Assembly: GCA_040755535.1 (NCBI GenBank)
Contig: JBFMAV010000002.1
Location: 1 to 64,000, forward strand
Direction: 5' to 3'
Length of the DNA stretch: 64,000 bases
Source of the DNA: Aquabacter sp040755535
GTDB taxonomy: Bacteria > Pseudomonadota > Alphaproteobacteria > Rhizobiales > Xanthobacteraceae
The notes under the pieces are model-generated. The model searched no databases, was not told the origin of the DNA, and saw only the letters and a program-made list of their open reading frames with translations. This document shows positions 15,988 through 24,289 of the stretch, piece by piece (positions within the stretch are counted from its first letter, which is position 1; the number at the start of each line of letters is the position of its first letter). Position numbers and translations under genes: made by a program.

Positions 15988-16916
15988 ACCGCGCCCCCAG
16001 CCTCGGTCTTCAGCCAAGCCGCTCCGCACGCCTTGGCGAGCTCGCGCACCCGAAGGATGTAACCCTGGCGCTCCGTCACCGATATGACGCCGCGGGCATC
16101 GAGCAGGTTGAAGACGTGGGATGCCTTGATGCACTGGTCATAAGCCGGCAGCACCATGAGATGCCGCTCGCCAGCGTCTCCCGCATCAAGGTACCGCGTA
16201 CACGCGCCCTCGGCCATGCGGAACTGCTCCAGGAGCATGTCGGTATCCGCATGCTCGAAATTGTGCCGGGAATATTCCTGCTCGGCCTGCTTGAAGACGT
16301 CGCCGTAGCTCACTCTCTCGGCGCCCTCGCGGCCGTTGAAATTCAGGTCATAGACGTTTTCGACGCCCTGCACGTACATGGCGAGGCGTTCGAGCCCATA
16401 GGTCAGTTCACCGGCGACCGGCGCGCACTCAAAGCCCGCCACTTGCTGGAAATAAGTGAACTGCGAGACTTCCATCCCGTCGCACCAGCATTCCCAGCCG
16501 AGACCCCATGCGCCCAGCGTCGGGCTTTCCCAGTCATCCTCCACAAAGCGCACGTCATGCAGGCGGGTGTCGATCCCGATTGCCTCAAGTGAGCGCAGAT
16601 AAAGATCCTGGAGATTGGCGGGCGACGGCTTCAGGATCACCTGGAACTGGTAATAATGCTGGAGCCGATTGGGGTTTTCGCCGTAGCGGCCATCCTTGGG
16701 ACGCCGCGAGGGCTGGACATAGGCCGCTTTCCAGTGCCGCGGACCCAGCGCCCGCAAAGTGGTCGCCGGATGGAAGGTGCCCGCACCGACCTCCATGTCG
16801 TAAGGCTGGAGAATGACGCACCCCTGGTCCGCCCAGAAACGTTGAAGGGTCAACAGCAATCCTTGGAAGGATTTGTCGGGGCGCATGTGCGGCGGGAGCG
16901 CCGTGTCCATCGTCAT
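15984..16916 (-). CDS. glyQ: Glycyl-tRNA synthetase alpha subunit
   Basis: This class II aminoacyl-tRNA synthetase subunit activates glycine; it pairs with GlyS. The product has 310 residues from the ATG at 16916 (308 from 16910). Family sequence is plain: FQGLLLTLQRFWADQGCVILQPYD near the start, then GAGTFHPATTLRALGP, YVQPSRRPKDGRYGENPNRLQHYYQFQV (motif 2 region) and ELTYGLERLAMYVQG (motif 3). It is the first gene of a probable glyQ-MFS-glyS unit. No glycine riboswitch or T-box-like structure was seen in the 200 bases upstream. Confidence 0.95.
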   Translation of the reverse strand: MTMDTALPPHMRPDKSFQGLLLTLQRFWADQGCVILQPYDMEVGAGTFHPATTLRALGPRHWKAAYVQPSRRPKDGRYGENPNRLQHYYQFQVILKPSPANLQDLYLRSLEAIGIDTRLHDVRFVEDDWESPTLGAWGLGWECWCDGMEVSQFTYFQQVAGFECAPVAGELTYGLERLAMYVQGVENVYDLNFNGREGAERVSYGDVFKQAEQEYSRHNFEHADTDMLLEQFRMAEGACTRYLDAGDAGERHLMVLPAYDQCIKASHVFNLLDARGVISVTERQGYILRVRELAKACGAAWLKTEAGGAV

Positions 16917-17085
16917 GTCCTGTCGGCCGTTCGCTGAAGCGCCCGGCGCCACCAAAGGGCAACACCGAGCGGCCGGACACTAGATCAGGGCCACGCGGGC
17001 AGGCAACTCGTATCGGGCGCCCCGTTGGGGCAAGGATCGAATTTGTTCCCCGGCGAAGGTTCTGCGCTTCGAACGATTCCGTGAG

Positions 17086-17111
17086 TGAACCCAAAGGCAT
17101 GCGAACGCGTT
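17086..17111 (+). promoter_or_regulatory. EcfG-like general stress promoter
   Basis: TGAAC at 17086-17090 and CGTT at 17108-17111 are separated by 17 bases. The alphaproteobacterial EcfG consensus is GGAAC-N16/17-CGTT, so only one fixed base differs. It lies 32 bases before the start of the small repetitive secreted protein. Function is inferred from motif, spacing and position. Confidence 0.5.
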
Positions 17112-17142
17112 GTCAGCGTAACGGGAGGAGAAAGGAGACCTC

Positions 17143-17559
17143 ATGCGTAAGCTGACACTCGCCACCGCTGCCCTGCTCGCCTTCAGCACCATCGGCGCCT
17201 CGGCCCAGATGAGTGGTACAGCTCCGGGTGCGAATACCCAGAGCGGACCGGCTCAGGAAGGCGGCCGCACCGGGATGACGCCGGGCGCCAGCGGCTCTGG
17301 CCAGATTAATCCCAACGATCCGGCGGCCCGCCCCACCACCAGCGGCACCATGTCCACGCCCAACACGCAGGCCGGTGGCGCGCAAGAAGGCGGGCGCACC
17401 CAAGCGACGCCGGGCACCAGCGGATCATCCGCGCCCGCCGCAACCGGCTCGGTCGCGCCCCGCACCCCGCAATCCGGCACCGCGACCGGACAGGATCCTC
17501 ATAAGGGGCCTGCGCAGGAAGGTGGCCGTACCGGCACGTCGACCGGCACCACGCGCTGA
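17143..17559 (+). CDS. Secreted repetitive low-complexity protein
   Basis: This 138-residue protein has a clear signal peptide (MRKLTLATAALLAFSTIGASAQ, cut near residue 21). The mature part is rich in Gly, Thr, Pro and Ser. The hexapeptide QEGGRT recurs at residues 38, 81 and 125, inside three units of about 43 residues that also share TPG-x-SGS. There is no cysteine and almost no hydrophobic residue, so the mature protein is probably disordered. An AGGAGA ribosome site precedes the start, an EcfG-like promoter lies upstream and a strong terminator follows. I do not recognise a family. A stress-induced periplasmic or envelope protein is a guess. Confidence 0.75.
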   Translation: MRKLTLATAALLAFSTIGASAQMSGTAPGANTQSGPAQEGGRTGMTPGASGSGQINPNDPAARPTTSGTMSTPNTQAGGAQEGGRTQATPGTSGSSAPAATGSVAPRTPQSGTATGQDPHKGPAQEGGRTGTSTGTTR

Positions 17560-17572
17560 TCAGGCATAAAAA

Positions 17573-17604
17573 AGCCCCGGAGCAAACGCTCCGGGGCTCT
17601 TTTC
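17573..17604. terminator. Rho-independent terminator, probably bidirectional
   Basis: An 11-bp perfect stem (AGCCCCGGAGC with 17588-17598) and a 4-base loop AAAC are flanked by an A-run on the left and CTTTT on the right. It lies between the convergent ends of the repetitive protein gene and the TRAP binding-protein gene and can serve both. Confidence 0.9.
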
Positions 17605-17621
17605 GTGCGGTCGGATGGTGA

Positions 17622-18713
17622 TCAGCCGCGGGTGCGGGCGCGCACCATATAGTCGTCGTAGGTGTATTCCACGATCTGCCACCAGAGATATTCTTCGTTG
17701 CGGAAGCTCCGCGCGGCCTCGTGGACCTTCTTGAAGTCGGGGTTCTTTTCCCCGAGTTCGGCATAAAGCTCCTGGGCGACCTTGTAGGCCGCATCCATCA
17801 CTTCATTGGGATAGCGCCGCAGCTGGGTGCCGGACTTCACAAGGCTCTGAATCGCCTTGGGGTTTTTCGCGTCATAATTCGCGAGCATGTCCAGGTTTGC
17901 CTGGGCAGCAGCGGTGGTGAGCAGCGCCTGATAGCTCTTCGGCAACTCGTTCCACTTGTTCAGATTGTAGAAGAAGGTCAGCGAGGCGCAGCCTTCCCAC
18001 CACCCCGGATAATAATAGAAAGGCGCAACCTTCTGGAGGCCGAGCTTCTCGTCGTCATAGGGGCCGACCCACTCGGCGGCATCGATGGTGCCTTTTTCCA
18101 GCGCGGGATAGATGTCGCCGCCGGCAAGCTGCTGCGGCACGACGCCGAGCTTGCTCATGATCTGTCCAGCGAGGCCGGCGATGCGCATCTTGAGGCCCTG
18201 GAGGTCCTGGACCGTCTTGATTTCCTTGCGGAACCAGCCGCCCATCTGGCCGCCGGTATTGCCGCCGGGGAGCATGTAGACATTGTACTTCTTGTAGAAC
18301 TCGTTCAGCAGCGCCAGTCCGCCGCCGTGGTAGAACCACGCGTTGATCTGACGGGCATTGAGGCCGAACGGGAAGGCCGAACCGAACGCGAAGGTCGGGT
18401 CCTTGCCCACATAATAATAGGAAGCCGAATGGCTCATCTCGACGGTGCCATTCTGGGTGGCATCGAGAGCCTGAAGTCCAGGGACGATTTCGCCGGCGGC
18501 GAACACCTGGATCTGAAACTTGCCGTCCGTCGCCTCAGACACGCTGCGCGCCATCAGCTCCGCCGCGCCGTAGATGGTGTCCAGGGACTTGGGGAAGGAG
18601 GAGGTGCAGCGCCACTTCACTTCCGGCATGGACTGGGCGATGGCCGGCATGGCCACTGCGGTCGAAGCCGCGACACCGGCACCGGCGGCGGTCAGGAATT
18701 CACGACGTTTCAT
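17622..18713 (-). CDS. TRAP transporter substrate-binding protein (DctP family), orphan
   Basis: This 363-residue periplasmic binding protein has a Tat-like leader (KRREFLTAAGAG, cleavage near AIAQ at residue 27) and the TRAP fold. Near residues 206-222 it has GTIDAAEWVGPYDDEKLG, and near 235 PGWWEGCASLTFFYNL. These resemble the TakP-like group that binds 2-oxo acids or similar carboxylates. TRAP systems need DctQ and DctM membrane proteins, yet neither is adjacent, so this is an orphan in the window. The gene stands alone, with a shared terminator downstream and about 130 bases to apbC behind it. Confidence 0.88.
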   Translation of the reverse strand: MKRREFLTAAGAGVAASTAVAMPAIAQSMPEVKWRCTSSFPKSLDTIYGAAELMARSVSEATDGKFQIQVFAAGEIVPGLQALDATQNGTVEMSHSASYYYVGKDPTFAFGSAFPFGLNARQINAWFYHGGGLALLNEFYKKYNVYMLPGGNTGGQMGGWFRKEIKTVQDLQGLKMRIAGLAGQIMSKLGVVPQQLAGGDIYPALEKGTIDAAEWVGPYDDEKLGLQKVAPFYYYPGWWEGCASLTFFYNLNKWNELPKSYQALLTTAAAQANLDMLANYDAKNPKAIQSLVKSGTQLRRYPNEVMDAAYKVAQELYAELGEKNPDFKKVHEAARSFRNEEYLWWQIVEYTYDDYMVRARTRG

Positions 18714-18843
18714 GGGCGACTCCCTTTGAAAACTCTTTTCGGGCGCTGATCGGCGCTCTCCCGTGGCTTCTTCTAGATCGCCTTCGGGGCCGTGGGAAGC
18801 GCCACGGCCTTAGCCGAAAGGCGAAGGCGGGCAAGAGCCGCAT

Positions 18844-19944
18844 TCACTCGATCACAATTCGCGGCGCCTTACGCGCGCCGGCAGCCGTACGTTCCAGCGA
18901 CGCACGAACGCCGCGGGCGATTTCGCGATACGTCTCGGCCTGGGCGCTTTGCGGGTCGGACACAAGGATCGGCATACCCGCGTCGGACATTTCCCGGATC
19001 CGCATATGGAGGGGCACCTCGCCCAGGAAGGGGACGCCGAGCTTCTGAGCCTCCTCGCGCGCCCCGCCATGGCCGAAAATATCGGACCGTCCGCCGCAAT
19101 GGGGGCAAATGAAGGTGGACATGTTCTCGACGACGCCCAGCAGCGGAACATTGACGCGCTGGAACATGGCGATCCCGCGACGCGCATCGATCAGGGCGAG
19201 ATCCTGTGGCGTGGACACGATGACGGCGCCCGCAAGCTTGACCTGCTGCGCCATCGTCAATTGGGCATCCCCGGTGCCGGGAGGCATATCAACCACGAGA
19301 ATATCGAGCGGACCCCATTTGACCTCCCGCAGCATCTGCGAGAGCGCGGACATGACCATGGGGCCACGCCAGATCATCGGGGTATCTTCCTCTACCATGA
19401 ACCCGATGGACATGAGCTGAAGCCCGAAATTGTCCAGGGGCAGCATGGTGCGGCCGTCGATCACCTCGGGCTTTGCGTGCACCCCTGCGAGACGTGGCAC
19501 GGACGGCCCGTAGATATCGGCGTCCAGCAGCCCCACCTTCAGGCCAAGATCCCTCAAGCCAAGCGCGAGATTGATGGAAAGGGTGGACTTGCCCACGCCG
19601 CCCTTGCCGGAAGCCACTGCGATGATGGCATTGACCCCCGGCACCTCGATCGCCTTTCCCCCACCCCCGGCAGGGGCGGCGGAAGCCGGCGCCGCGCGCC
19701 GCTCGGCGGTGAGCGCCACCAAGGCCGAAGCGACGCCCGGCAGGGCCTTCACCGTATCTTCGGCCGCGATGCGCACGCCCTCCCATGCCCGTGCCTGCGC
19801 CGCATCCACATTGATGGAGAGGTAGACTTTGGCGTTTGTGACGACGATCCCCGACAAGGCGGGAGACGCGGACAGAGGCACGCCTTCGGGTGTGCGCACC
19901 TTGGAAAGCGCCTGGCGGACGCCGTCTTCCGTCACTTCGGCCAT
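18844..19944 (-). CDS. apbC: Iron-sulfur cluster carrier ATPase ApbC/Mrp
   Basis: ApbC is a P-loop ATPase that binds and transfers Fe-S clusters. The 366-residue product has an N-terminal MIP18-like domain (residues about 1-90) and a deviant Walker A, GKGGVGKST, near residue 120. The C-X2-C pair that bridges the cluster appears as FICPHCGG near residue 270. The ATG at 19944 is in the right place for the MIP18 domain; the longer open frame upstream merely overlaps the preceding gene. It is the last gene of a GST / uracil-DNA glycosylase-like / apbC run and overlaps its upstream neighbour by 13 bases. Confidence 0.93.
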   Translation of the reverse strand: MAEVTEDGVRQALSKVRTPEGVPLSASPALSGIVVTNAKVYLSINVDAAQARAWEGVRIAAEDTVKALPGVASALVALTAERRAAPASAAPAGGGGKAIEVPGVNAIIAVASGKGGVGKSTLSINLALGLRDLGLKVGLLDADIYGPSVPRLAGVHAKPEVIDGRTMLPLDNFGLQLMSIGFMVEEDTPMIWRGPMVMSALSQMLREVKWGPLDILVVDMPPGTGDAQLTMAQQVKLAGAVIVSTPQDLALIDARRGIAMFQRVNVPLLGVVENMSTFICPHCGGRSDIFGHGGAREEAQKLGVPFLGEVPLHMRIREMSDAGMPILVSDPQSAQAETYREIARGVRASLERTAAGARKAPRIVIE

Positions 19945-20645
19945 TCTGCCGTCTCCTTCTTGGATTTCTTCTCTCCTTCGCACAGCAGCGCCGCGCGGTC
20001 GAGGCTGGTGCGGATGTCGCGCCGAAGCTCCGGCAGCAAGTCCGCCTCGAACCAGGGCTGGCGTTTCAGCCAACCGGTGTTGCGCCAGGAGGGGTGCGGA
20101 AGGGCATAGATCCGGGTGACCGGACTCGCCACGCGAATGGCGCGCCACGCCGCCACAGTTTCGGTGAGGCTCCGGCCCAGAAGATGGCCAAGGCCCAGGC
20201 GCCGGAAATGATAAGCCTGCGCGGCCCGCCCCACGGCGAGGATCAGGTCGTGAGCCGCAAGGCTTGCAAACAGGCGATCGTGCCACAGCGCGGCGCATTC
20301 CCGTCGGGGCGGAAGATCGCCGCCATTGGCGTCCTGGCCGGGAAAACAGAAGCCCATCGCCACTATGGCGATCCGGCGCTCGTCATAGAAGGTCTCGCGA
20401 TCAACACCCATCCAGTCGCGCAGCCGGTCGCCGGATGCGTCGGTGAAAGACTGCCCAGACGCATGAACCCGCGTGCCCGGAGCCTGGCTCGCTACCAGAA
20501 TGCGCGCGGTGCGGCTGACGTGGAGAACCGGCCGGGGTGCATGCGGCAAAGGTGCGCCGCGCGGCGCGTCGACACAGGCGCGGCACTGGCGAATCTGCAC
20601 CAGCAGATCCGCCAGCCGGTCCTCGTTCCGTGGGCGCTCCGTCAT
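19932..20645 (-). CDS. Uracil-DNA glycosylase family protein
   Basis: This 237-residue protein belongs to the uracil-DNA glycosylase superfamily. The segment ARILVASQAPGTRVHASGQSFTDASGDRLRDWMG (residues about 48-80) corresponds to the motif 1 region, and LPHPSWRNTGW near residue 185 to the motif 2 HPS loop. The substrate is uncertain. The usual four iron-sulfur cysteines of UDG families 4/5 are not evident, since only CRAC near residue 21 is cysteine-rich. It lies directly after the GST gene and runs 13 bases into apbC. A basic, lysine-rich C-terminus follows the domain. Confidence 0.78.
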   Translation of the reverse strand: MTERPRNEDRLADLLVQIRQCRACVDAPRGAPLPHAPRPVLHVSRTARILVASQAPGTRVHASGQSFTDASGDRLRDWMGVDRETFYDERRIAIVAMGFCFPGQDANGGDLPPRRECAALWHDRLFASLAAHDLILAVGRAAQAYHFRRLGLGHLLGRSLTETVAAWRAIRVASPVTRIYALPHPSWRNTGWLKRQPWFEADLLPELRRDIRTSLDRAALLCEGEKKSKKETAEWPK

Positions 20646-20673
20646 GTCGTGCCGGACGGCCCGCGCGGCTTAC

Positions 20674-21291
20674 TCACACGCCGGCCTTGGCGGCAGGCCG
20701 GGCCGAAACTTCGGCACGCCAGCGGGCGATATGGGTGAGGTCTTCAGGGAGCGCGATCCGGGCGGCGCGCATGAAGTCGATGGCAACAACGGCTACCAGA
20801 TCGACAATTGTGAACCGATCCAATGCGATGTAGGCGCTCTCGGACAGCTGACCGTTCAGATAGGCGAGGAAATCCAGGACCTTGGGCTTGTTCGCCTCGC
20901 CCCAGGCTGCCACCTGCGGCACCTCGCGCTCGGCGAGGGCCGGATGAAGATGGCGGAAGGCGAACTGAATGGGCAGCCACAGTTCCAGTTCCACCTGGCG
21001 CAGCCACATGTCCACCAGCGCGATCTCCTTGGGAGAGGAGCCGAACAGATTCGGCTCGGGATGGAGTGCCTCGAAATAGCGGCAGATGGCGATGCTCTCG
21101 GCGATGATCGTGCCGTCGTCCAGCACCAGGACCGGCACTTTGCGCCGCGGGTTTAGACGAAGAAACTCGTCCTTCAAATGCTCTTTCTGGGCAAGGTCGA
21201 CCTTCACGAGCGGCAGTTCGATGCCTTTCTCTGCAAGGAAAAATTGGACCCGGCGGGGATTGGGCGCACGGTCGGAAATATAGAGCTTCAT
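20674..21291 (-). CDS. Glutathione S-transferase family protein
   Basis: This 205-residue cytosolic GST has an N-terminal thioredoxin-like domain (MKLYISDRAPNPRRVQFFLAEKGIELPLV, then NPRRKVPVLVLDDGTIIAESIAICRYFE with the cis-proline and the Ser that binds glutathione). A helical C-terminal domain follows. The ATG at 21291 gives the normal N-terminus; the 24-codon upstream extension lacks family sequence. It heads a minus-strand run with the UDG-like gene and apbC. The substrate cannot be told from sequence. Confidence 0.9.
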   Translation of the reverse strand: MKLYISDRAPNPRRVQFFLAEKGIELPLVKVDLAQKEHLKDEFLRLNPRRKVPVLVLDDGTIIAESIAICRYFEALHPEPNLFGSSPKEIALVDMWLRQVELELWLPIQFAFRHLHPALAEREVPQVAAWGEANKPKVLDFLAYLNGQLSESAYIALDRFTIVDLVAVVAIDFMRAARIALPEDLTHIARWRAEVSARPAAKAGV

Positions 21292-21442
21292 GGCCTTGAG
21301 CGTTCCCTTATTGACGAGGCGAGAGACCATGCGTCGGCGCCGAGCGTCAAGGCCGTCATCCACAGCCGGCCCTTGACACCCCCCGCCTGGCGCTCTACAT
21401 CGCGCGTCTCGTCATCGCAGCGCCTCGGCGCATCGCATGATC

Positions 21443-21517
21443 GGGCGATTAGCTCAGCGGGAGAGCACTCCCTTCACACGGGAGGGGTCGCAGGTTCAAT
21501 CCCTGCATCGCCCACCA
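21443..21517 (+). tRNA. tRNA-Val (anticodon CAC)
   Basis: The acceptor stem GGGCGAT/ATCGCCC pairs perfectly. The D arm is GCTC...GAGC, the anticodon stem CTCCC/GGGAG encloses TTCACAC (anticodon CAC), and the T arm GCAGG-TTCAATC-CCTGC is complete. The 3' CCA is encoded. Confidence 0.97.
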
Positions 21518-21566
21518 TTTTCTCGTTTATCGCGCTCTGTCCATCGCTCGCAGCGGCATAGCCCGT

Positions 21567-21716
21567 TCAAGCCAGATCGTTTTCACCCACGGGACTTGGC
21601 GCCCCTCCGGCGCCGCCATCCTTCTTGGTTTCGGGCTGAACCTTTACCTCGGCAGGCGGCTTTCGCTCCCCGGGCTTGCGCGGATCGGGTTTCGGCTTGC
21701 GTCCGTCCTGTTTCAC
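21567..21716 (-). CDS. Small Lys/Pro-rich protein
   Basis: This is a 49-codon ORF from a GTG at 21716, chosen because AGGAGA sits about 7 bases upstream. The product is very hydrophilic (a KPKPDPRKPGERKPP stretch, then an acidic end) with no hydrophobic core, so it is probably disordered. No family is recognised. The longer in-frame ORF reaching 21857 overlaps the neighbouring secreted-protein gene and lacks a ribosome site. Confidence 0.5.
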   Translation of the reverse strand: MKQDGRKPKPDPRKPGERKPPAEVKVQPETKKDGGAGGAPSPVGENDLA

Positions 21717-21783
21717 GTCGCGTCTCCTGCGTTGCGTTACGTCAGCAAAACGCAGGCGCGACCAACTCGTTCTCCAAAAATCG

Positions 21784-22080
21784 TCAGAATCCCCAGCGGT
21801 ACCATCCCCGATCCGGGTCGATGCAGGTATAGCCCGCAAAGCACTGAGGGGTGTCACGCGCCGGCACCCATTGCGGCTTCAGAGCCTGGCCAGGCATGCA
21901 GGCGCGCAAGGTCGAGACGTAGCGATCGAACGTCGACGGTGACGTATCCATCACCACGGCACCCTGTCGCCCGACCATGGCTTGCACGGCGGCGCAGGTC
22001 ATCTTGTAGCTCGCGGGACGCGCCTGCGCCGGAAGGCTGAGCGCGAGCAGCATCGGCACGAGCAGGGCGATGGTTCGCAT
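21784..22080 (-). CDS. Small secreted protein with paired cysteines
   Basis: This 98-residue protein has a signal peptide (MRTIALLVPMLLALSLPAQA, cut near residue 20). The mature part of about 78 residues has four cysteines (TCAAVQAMVG; RACMPG; CFAGYTC), suggesting two disulfide bonds in the periplasm. The in-frame extension far upstream is only the antisense of the alpha/beta hydrolase gene. GAGGAAAC precedes the ATG. Similar small secreted cysteine proteins are common in rhizobia, without known function. Confidence 0.72.
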   Translation of the reverse strand: MRTIALLVPMLLALSLPAQARPASYKMTCAAVQAMVGRQGAVVMDTSPSTFDRYVSTLRACMPGQALKPQWVPARDTPQCFAGYTCIDPDRGWYRWGF

Positions 22081-22251
22081 GTTTCCTCCTGAGCCGATGC
22101 CCGATGAGTTATCCGCTGCGAGATGAGGCGGTTTCGCATGATCGCCCGAAGGAAGAACTTTTCCTGCGCCCAAGTTCCACGCAGAGACCCTTATGGACGC
22201 GCAGAACGGAAGCTGTTCCATAGCAGCGTGTCCACCGGAAGAGCGTTCGCC

Positions 22252-23076
22252 ATGTTCACACATCCCCCGCGCACGGCCCATATGGTCAAGACCGCCGACG
22301 GCACGCTTCTTGCCGTGCGCGAATGGGGCCATCCGCATGGACAGCCGGTGCTGTTCATTCATGGCTATGCGCAGACCGGGTTGTCTTTCGTGCAGCAGGT
22401 CGAGGCTCCGGAGCTCTCGCATCTGCGCCTCGTCACGTTTGATCTGCGCGGCCATGGCGTTTCCGATAAACTGCTCGCTCCGGAAAGCTATCAGACGAGC
22501 ACGCGCTGGGCGGACGACATCGCCGCGCTCATCGATCAATGCGCCCTGCCCGCTCCCATCCTGGTCGGCTGGTCCTATGGCGGGCGGATCATCTCGGACT
22601 ATCTGGCTCGCTACGGCTCCGAGCGGCTCTCGGGGCTGGTTTTCGTCGACGCCGTGACAGAAAACGCCCGCCACTTTTACGGCGCCTGCAATCGGCTGAT
22701 GAAACTGATGGGCGACAAGGACCCCGCAACCTGCATCGCGGCCACGCGCTCTTTCCAGCGCGCCTGCACGCTCCATCCGCTTGATCCGGATGTGTTTGAG
22801 ACTCTGCTGGCCGCCGCCATGATGTGTCCACCCGAGGTGCGAGCGGCCATGGCGCGCCCGGCGGACTATGGACGGGTTCTAACGGACACTCACCTGCCGG
22901 CACTGGTGATTCATGGCGCCGACGATGCGGTCATTGCCCCGGCGATGGCGGTGCACATCGCCGGCTCCCTTCCGCACGCGCGGCTGGAGATCATGGAGAA
23001 CACGGGGCATGCGCCCTTCCTGGAGCGGCCCGCTGCCTTCAACGCCCTCCTTCTCGATTTTATCAATCATCTTTGA
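22252..23076 (+). CDS. Alpha/beta hydrolase
   Basis: This is a 274-residue alpha/beta-fold hydrolase. The oxyanion-region motif is FIHGYAQTG near residue 34, the nucleophile elbow G-W-S-Y-G near residue 105, a catalytic Asp is likely in VIHGADDAVI near 223, and the His is in ENTGHAPFLE near 252. The ATG at 22252 fits the N-terminus, with GGAAGAG upstream; 43 further in-frame codons upstream look non-coding. It is predicted cytosolic, with no signal peptide. The cap region from about 135 to 195 is cysteine-containing and variable. The substrate is unknown; esterase, haloperoxidase-like or lactonase activities are all possible. Confidence 0.88.
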   Translation: MFTHPPRTAHMVKTADGTLLAVREWGHPHGQPVLFIHGYAQTGLSFVQQVEAPELSHLRLVTFDLRGHGVSDKLLAPESYQTSTRWADDIAALIDQCALPAPILVGWSYGGRIISDYLARYGSERLSGLVFVDAVTENARHFYGACNRLMKLMGDKDPATCIAATRSFQRACTLHPLDPDVFETLLAAAMMCPPEVRAAMARPADYGRVLTDTHLPALVIHGADDAVIAPAMAVHIAGSLPHARLEIMENTGHAPFLERPAAFNALLLDFINHL

Positions 23077-23093
23077 AGAGACGCCCCGGCCCG

Positions 23094-23119
23094 GGAACCG
23101 TGACGCGCACAAAGATGTT
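23094..23119 (+). promoter_or_regulatory. EcfG-like promoter upstream of the L,D-transpeptidase gene
   Basis: GGAAC at 23094-23098 and TGTT at 23116-23119 are separated by 17 bases, matching GGAAC-N16/17-CGTT with one mismatch in the -10 half. It lies in the 114-base gap between the hydrolase stop and the L,D-transpeptidase start (72 bases on). Confidence 0.4.
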
Positions 23120-23190
23120 GCGGCAGCGCCGGAAATGCGGCGACATCTTGGCTCGGCGGTTCCCATGCGGGCCAGGGAGAGGATGGTGTC

Positions 23191-23787
23191 ATGCGCTTGA
23201 TCAAGACGACGCTGATGGGCTTGGCCGGCTGCGCGATGGCGGGCCTGCTGGCTGTGCCGGCGCAGGCTCAGAACCAGTATGACATTTTTGGAGGCCTGTT
23301 CAGTTCGCCGTTCGGCTCTGCCTTCGGTGTCACGGCCGGAACCTCTCCGGTTCCCCGCCAGATGGTCTCGTTCGATCCCAAATATCCCGCTGGAACCATC
23401 GTGGTGAACACCAATGAGCGGCGGCTCTATTATGTGACAGCGCCGGGGCAGGCGATCCGATATGGCGTGGGCGTGGGGCGCGACGGCTTCCAGTGGTCCG
23501 GCGTAAAGGTCGTGTCCGCCAAGAAGGAATGGCCGTCCTGGACGCCGCCGGCCCAGATGCTGAAGCGTCGCCCTGATCTGCCCCGCTACATGCCCGGCGG
23601 AATCGATAATCCTTTGGGTGCGCGCGCCATGTATCTCGGATCAAGCCTGTATCGCATACATGGCTCCAACGAACCCGAGACGATCGGTCAGGCGGTGTCG
23701 TCCGGCTGCATACGCATGACCAATGCGGATGTGGAAGACCTCTATAACCGTGTGAAGGTCGGCACGAAGGTCTATGTGCTCAGATAG
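23191..23787 (+). CDS. L,D-transpeptidase (YkuD domain)
   Basis: This periplasmic enzyme makes 3-3 peptidoglycan cross-links or attaches proteins to peptidoglycan. The 198-residue product has a signal peptide (cut near residue 27, PAQAQ), then a YkuD domain from about residue 67. The active-site motif HGSNEPETIG...SSGCIRM includes the conserved His near 154 and the nucleophile Cys near 174. It is a single-domain form, without LysM or Pro-rich anchors. A candidate stress promoter precedes it, and a stem-loop separates it from the convergent gene downstream. Confidence 0.93.
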   Translation: MRLIKTTLMGLAGCAMAGLLAVPAQAQNQYDIFGGLFSSPFGSAFGVTAGTSPVPRQMVSFDPKYPAGTIVVNTNERRLYYVTAPGQAIRYGVGVGRDGFQWSGVKVVSAKKEWPSWTPPAQMLKRRPDLPRYMPGGIDNPLGARAMYLGSSLYRIHGSNEPETIGQAVSSGCIRMTNADVEDLYNRVKVGTKVYVLR

Positions 23788-23797
23788 CCGCATTCGG

Positions 23798-23824
23798 GTG
23801 AGCGGCGTAGCCGACGCCGCTCAC
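23798..23824. terminator. Stem-loop between convergent genes
   Basis: The arms GTGAGCGGCG (23798-23807) and CGCCGCTCAC (23815-23824) pair perfectly over a 7-base loop. The stem overlaps the stop of the RatA-like gene and follows the L,D-transpeptidase stop. No clear T-run is present, so its role as a bidirectional terminator is inferred. Confidence 0.5.
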
Positions 23825-24285
23825 GCCCGCGCCTTGGCACCATAAACTTCGTCCGCCCGCGCCTCGAACGCATCCGCAAAGCGCCGGAAGGCGGCGTCGA
23901 ACATGGCGCCCATGAGCAGGCCCAGGGTTCGCGAGCGAAACTCATAAGAGATGTGAAACTTCACCTCGCACCGCCCACCCTCGACGGAGCGGAATTCCCA
24001 ACGATTGTCGAGGCGGCTGAACGGCCCGTCCAGATATTCCACGTGGATGACGAACCGCGGGCGGTCCAGCGTGACCCGTGAGGTGAAGGTCTCGCGGATC
24101 AGCTTATAAGCAACGGTCATGTCGGCCACGAGGATTTCCACGCCCTCGTCGCTGCGATTGCGCCGGCGCACCCGCAATGCCTGGCAGAGCGGGACGAATT
24201 CCGGATATCGCTCCACGTCCGCCACAAGGTCGAACATGTCGGCGGGCGTGTGGGCGACCACTCTCGCGCTGGAAAAGGCCGGCAC
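23821..24285 (-). CDS. RatA/Coq10-like START-domain protein
   Basis: This 154-residue protein has a single SRPBCC/START domain, with the family blocks HTPADMFDLVADVERYPEFVPLC near the start and ISYEFRSRTLGLLMGAMFDAAFRRFADAF near the end. In alphaproteobacteria such genes are annotated either as Coq10, a ubiquinone-binding chaperone, or as RatA, a proposed ribosome-association toxin. The sequence alone cannot separate these, and I lean to Coq10-like. The GTG at 24285 matches the family N-terminus; the ATGs further upstream lie within lipA. It directly follows lipA, as in many relatives. Confidence 0.85.
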   Translation of the reverse strand: MPAFSSARVVAHTPADMFDLVADVERYPEFVPLCQALRVRRRNRSDEGVEILVADMTVAYKLIRETFTSRVTLDRPRFVIHVEYLDGPFSRLDNRWEFRSVEGGRCEVKFHISYEFRSRTLGLLMGAMFDAAFRRFADAFEARADEVYGAKARA

Positions 24286-24289
24286 GATT

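Noticed and set aside
16917..17142. Search for a glycine riboswitch or T-box before glyQ
   Set aside because: No conserved tandem-aptamer or T-box features are visible in the 200 bases upstream; only an EcfG-like motif for the opposite gene is seen.
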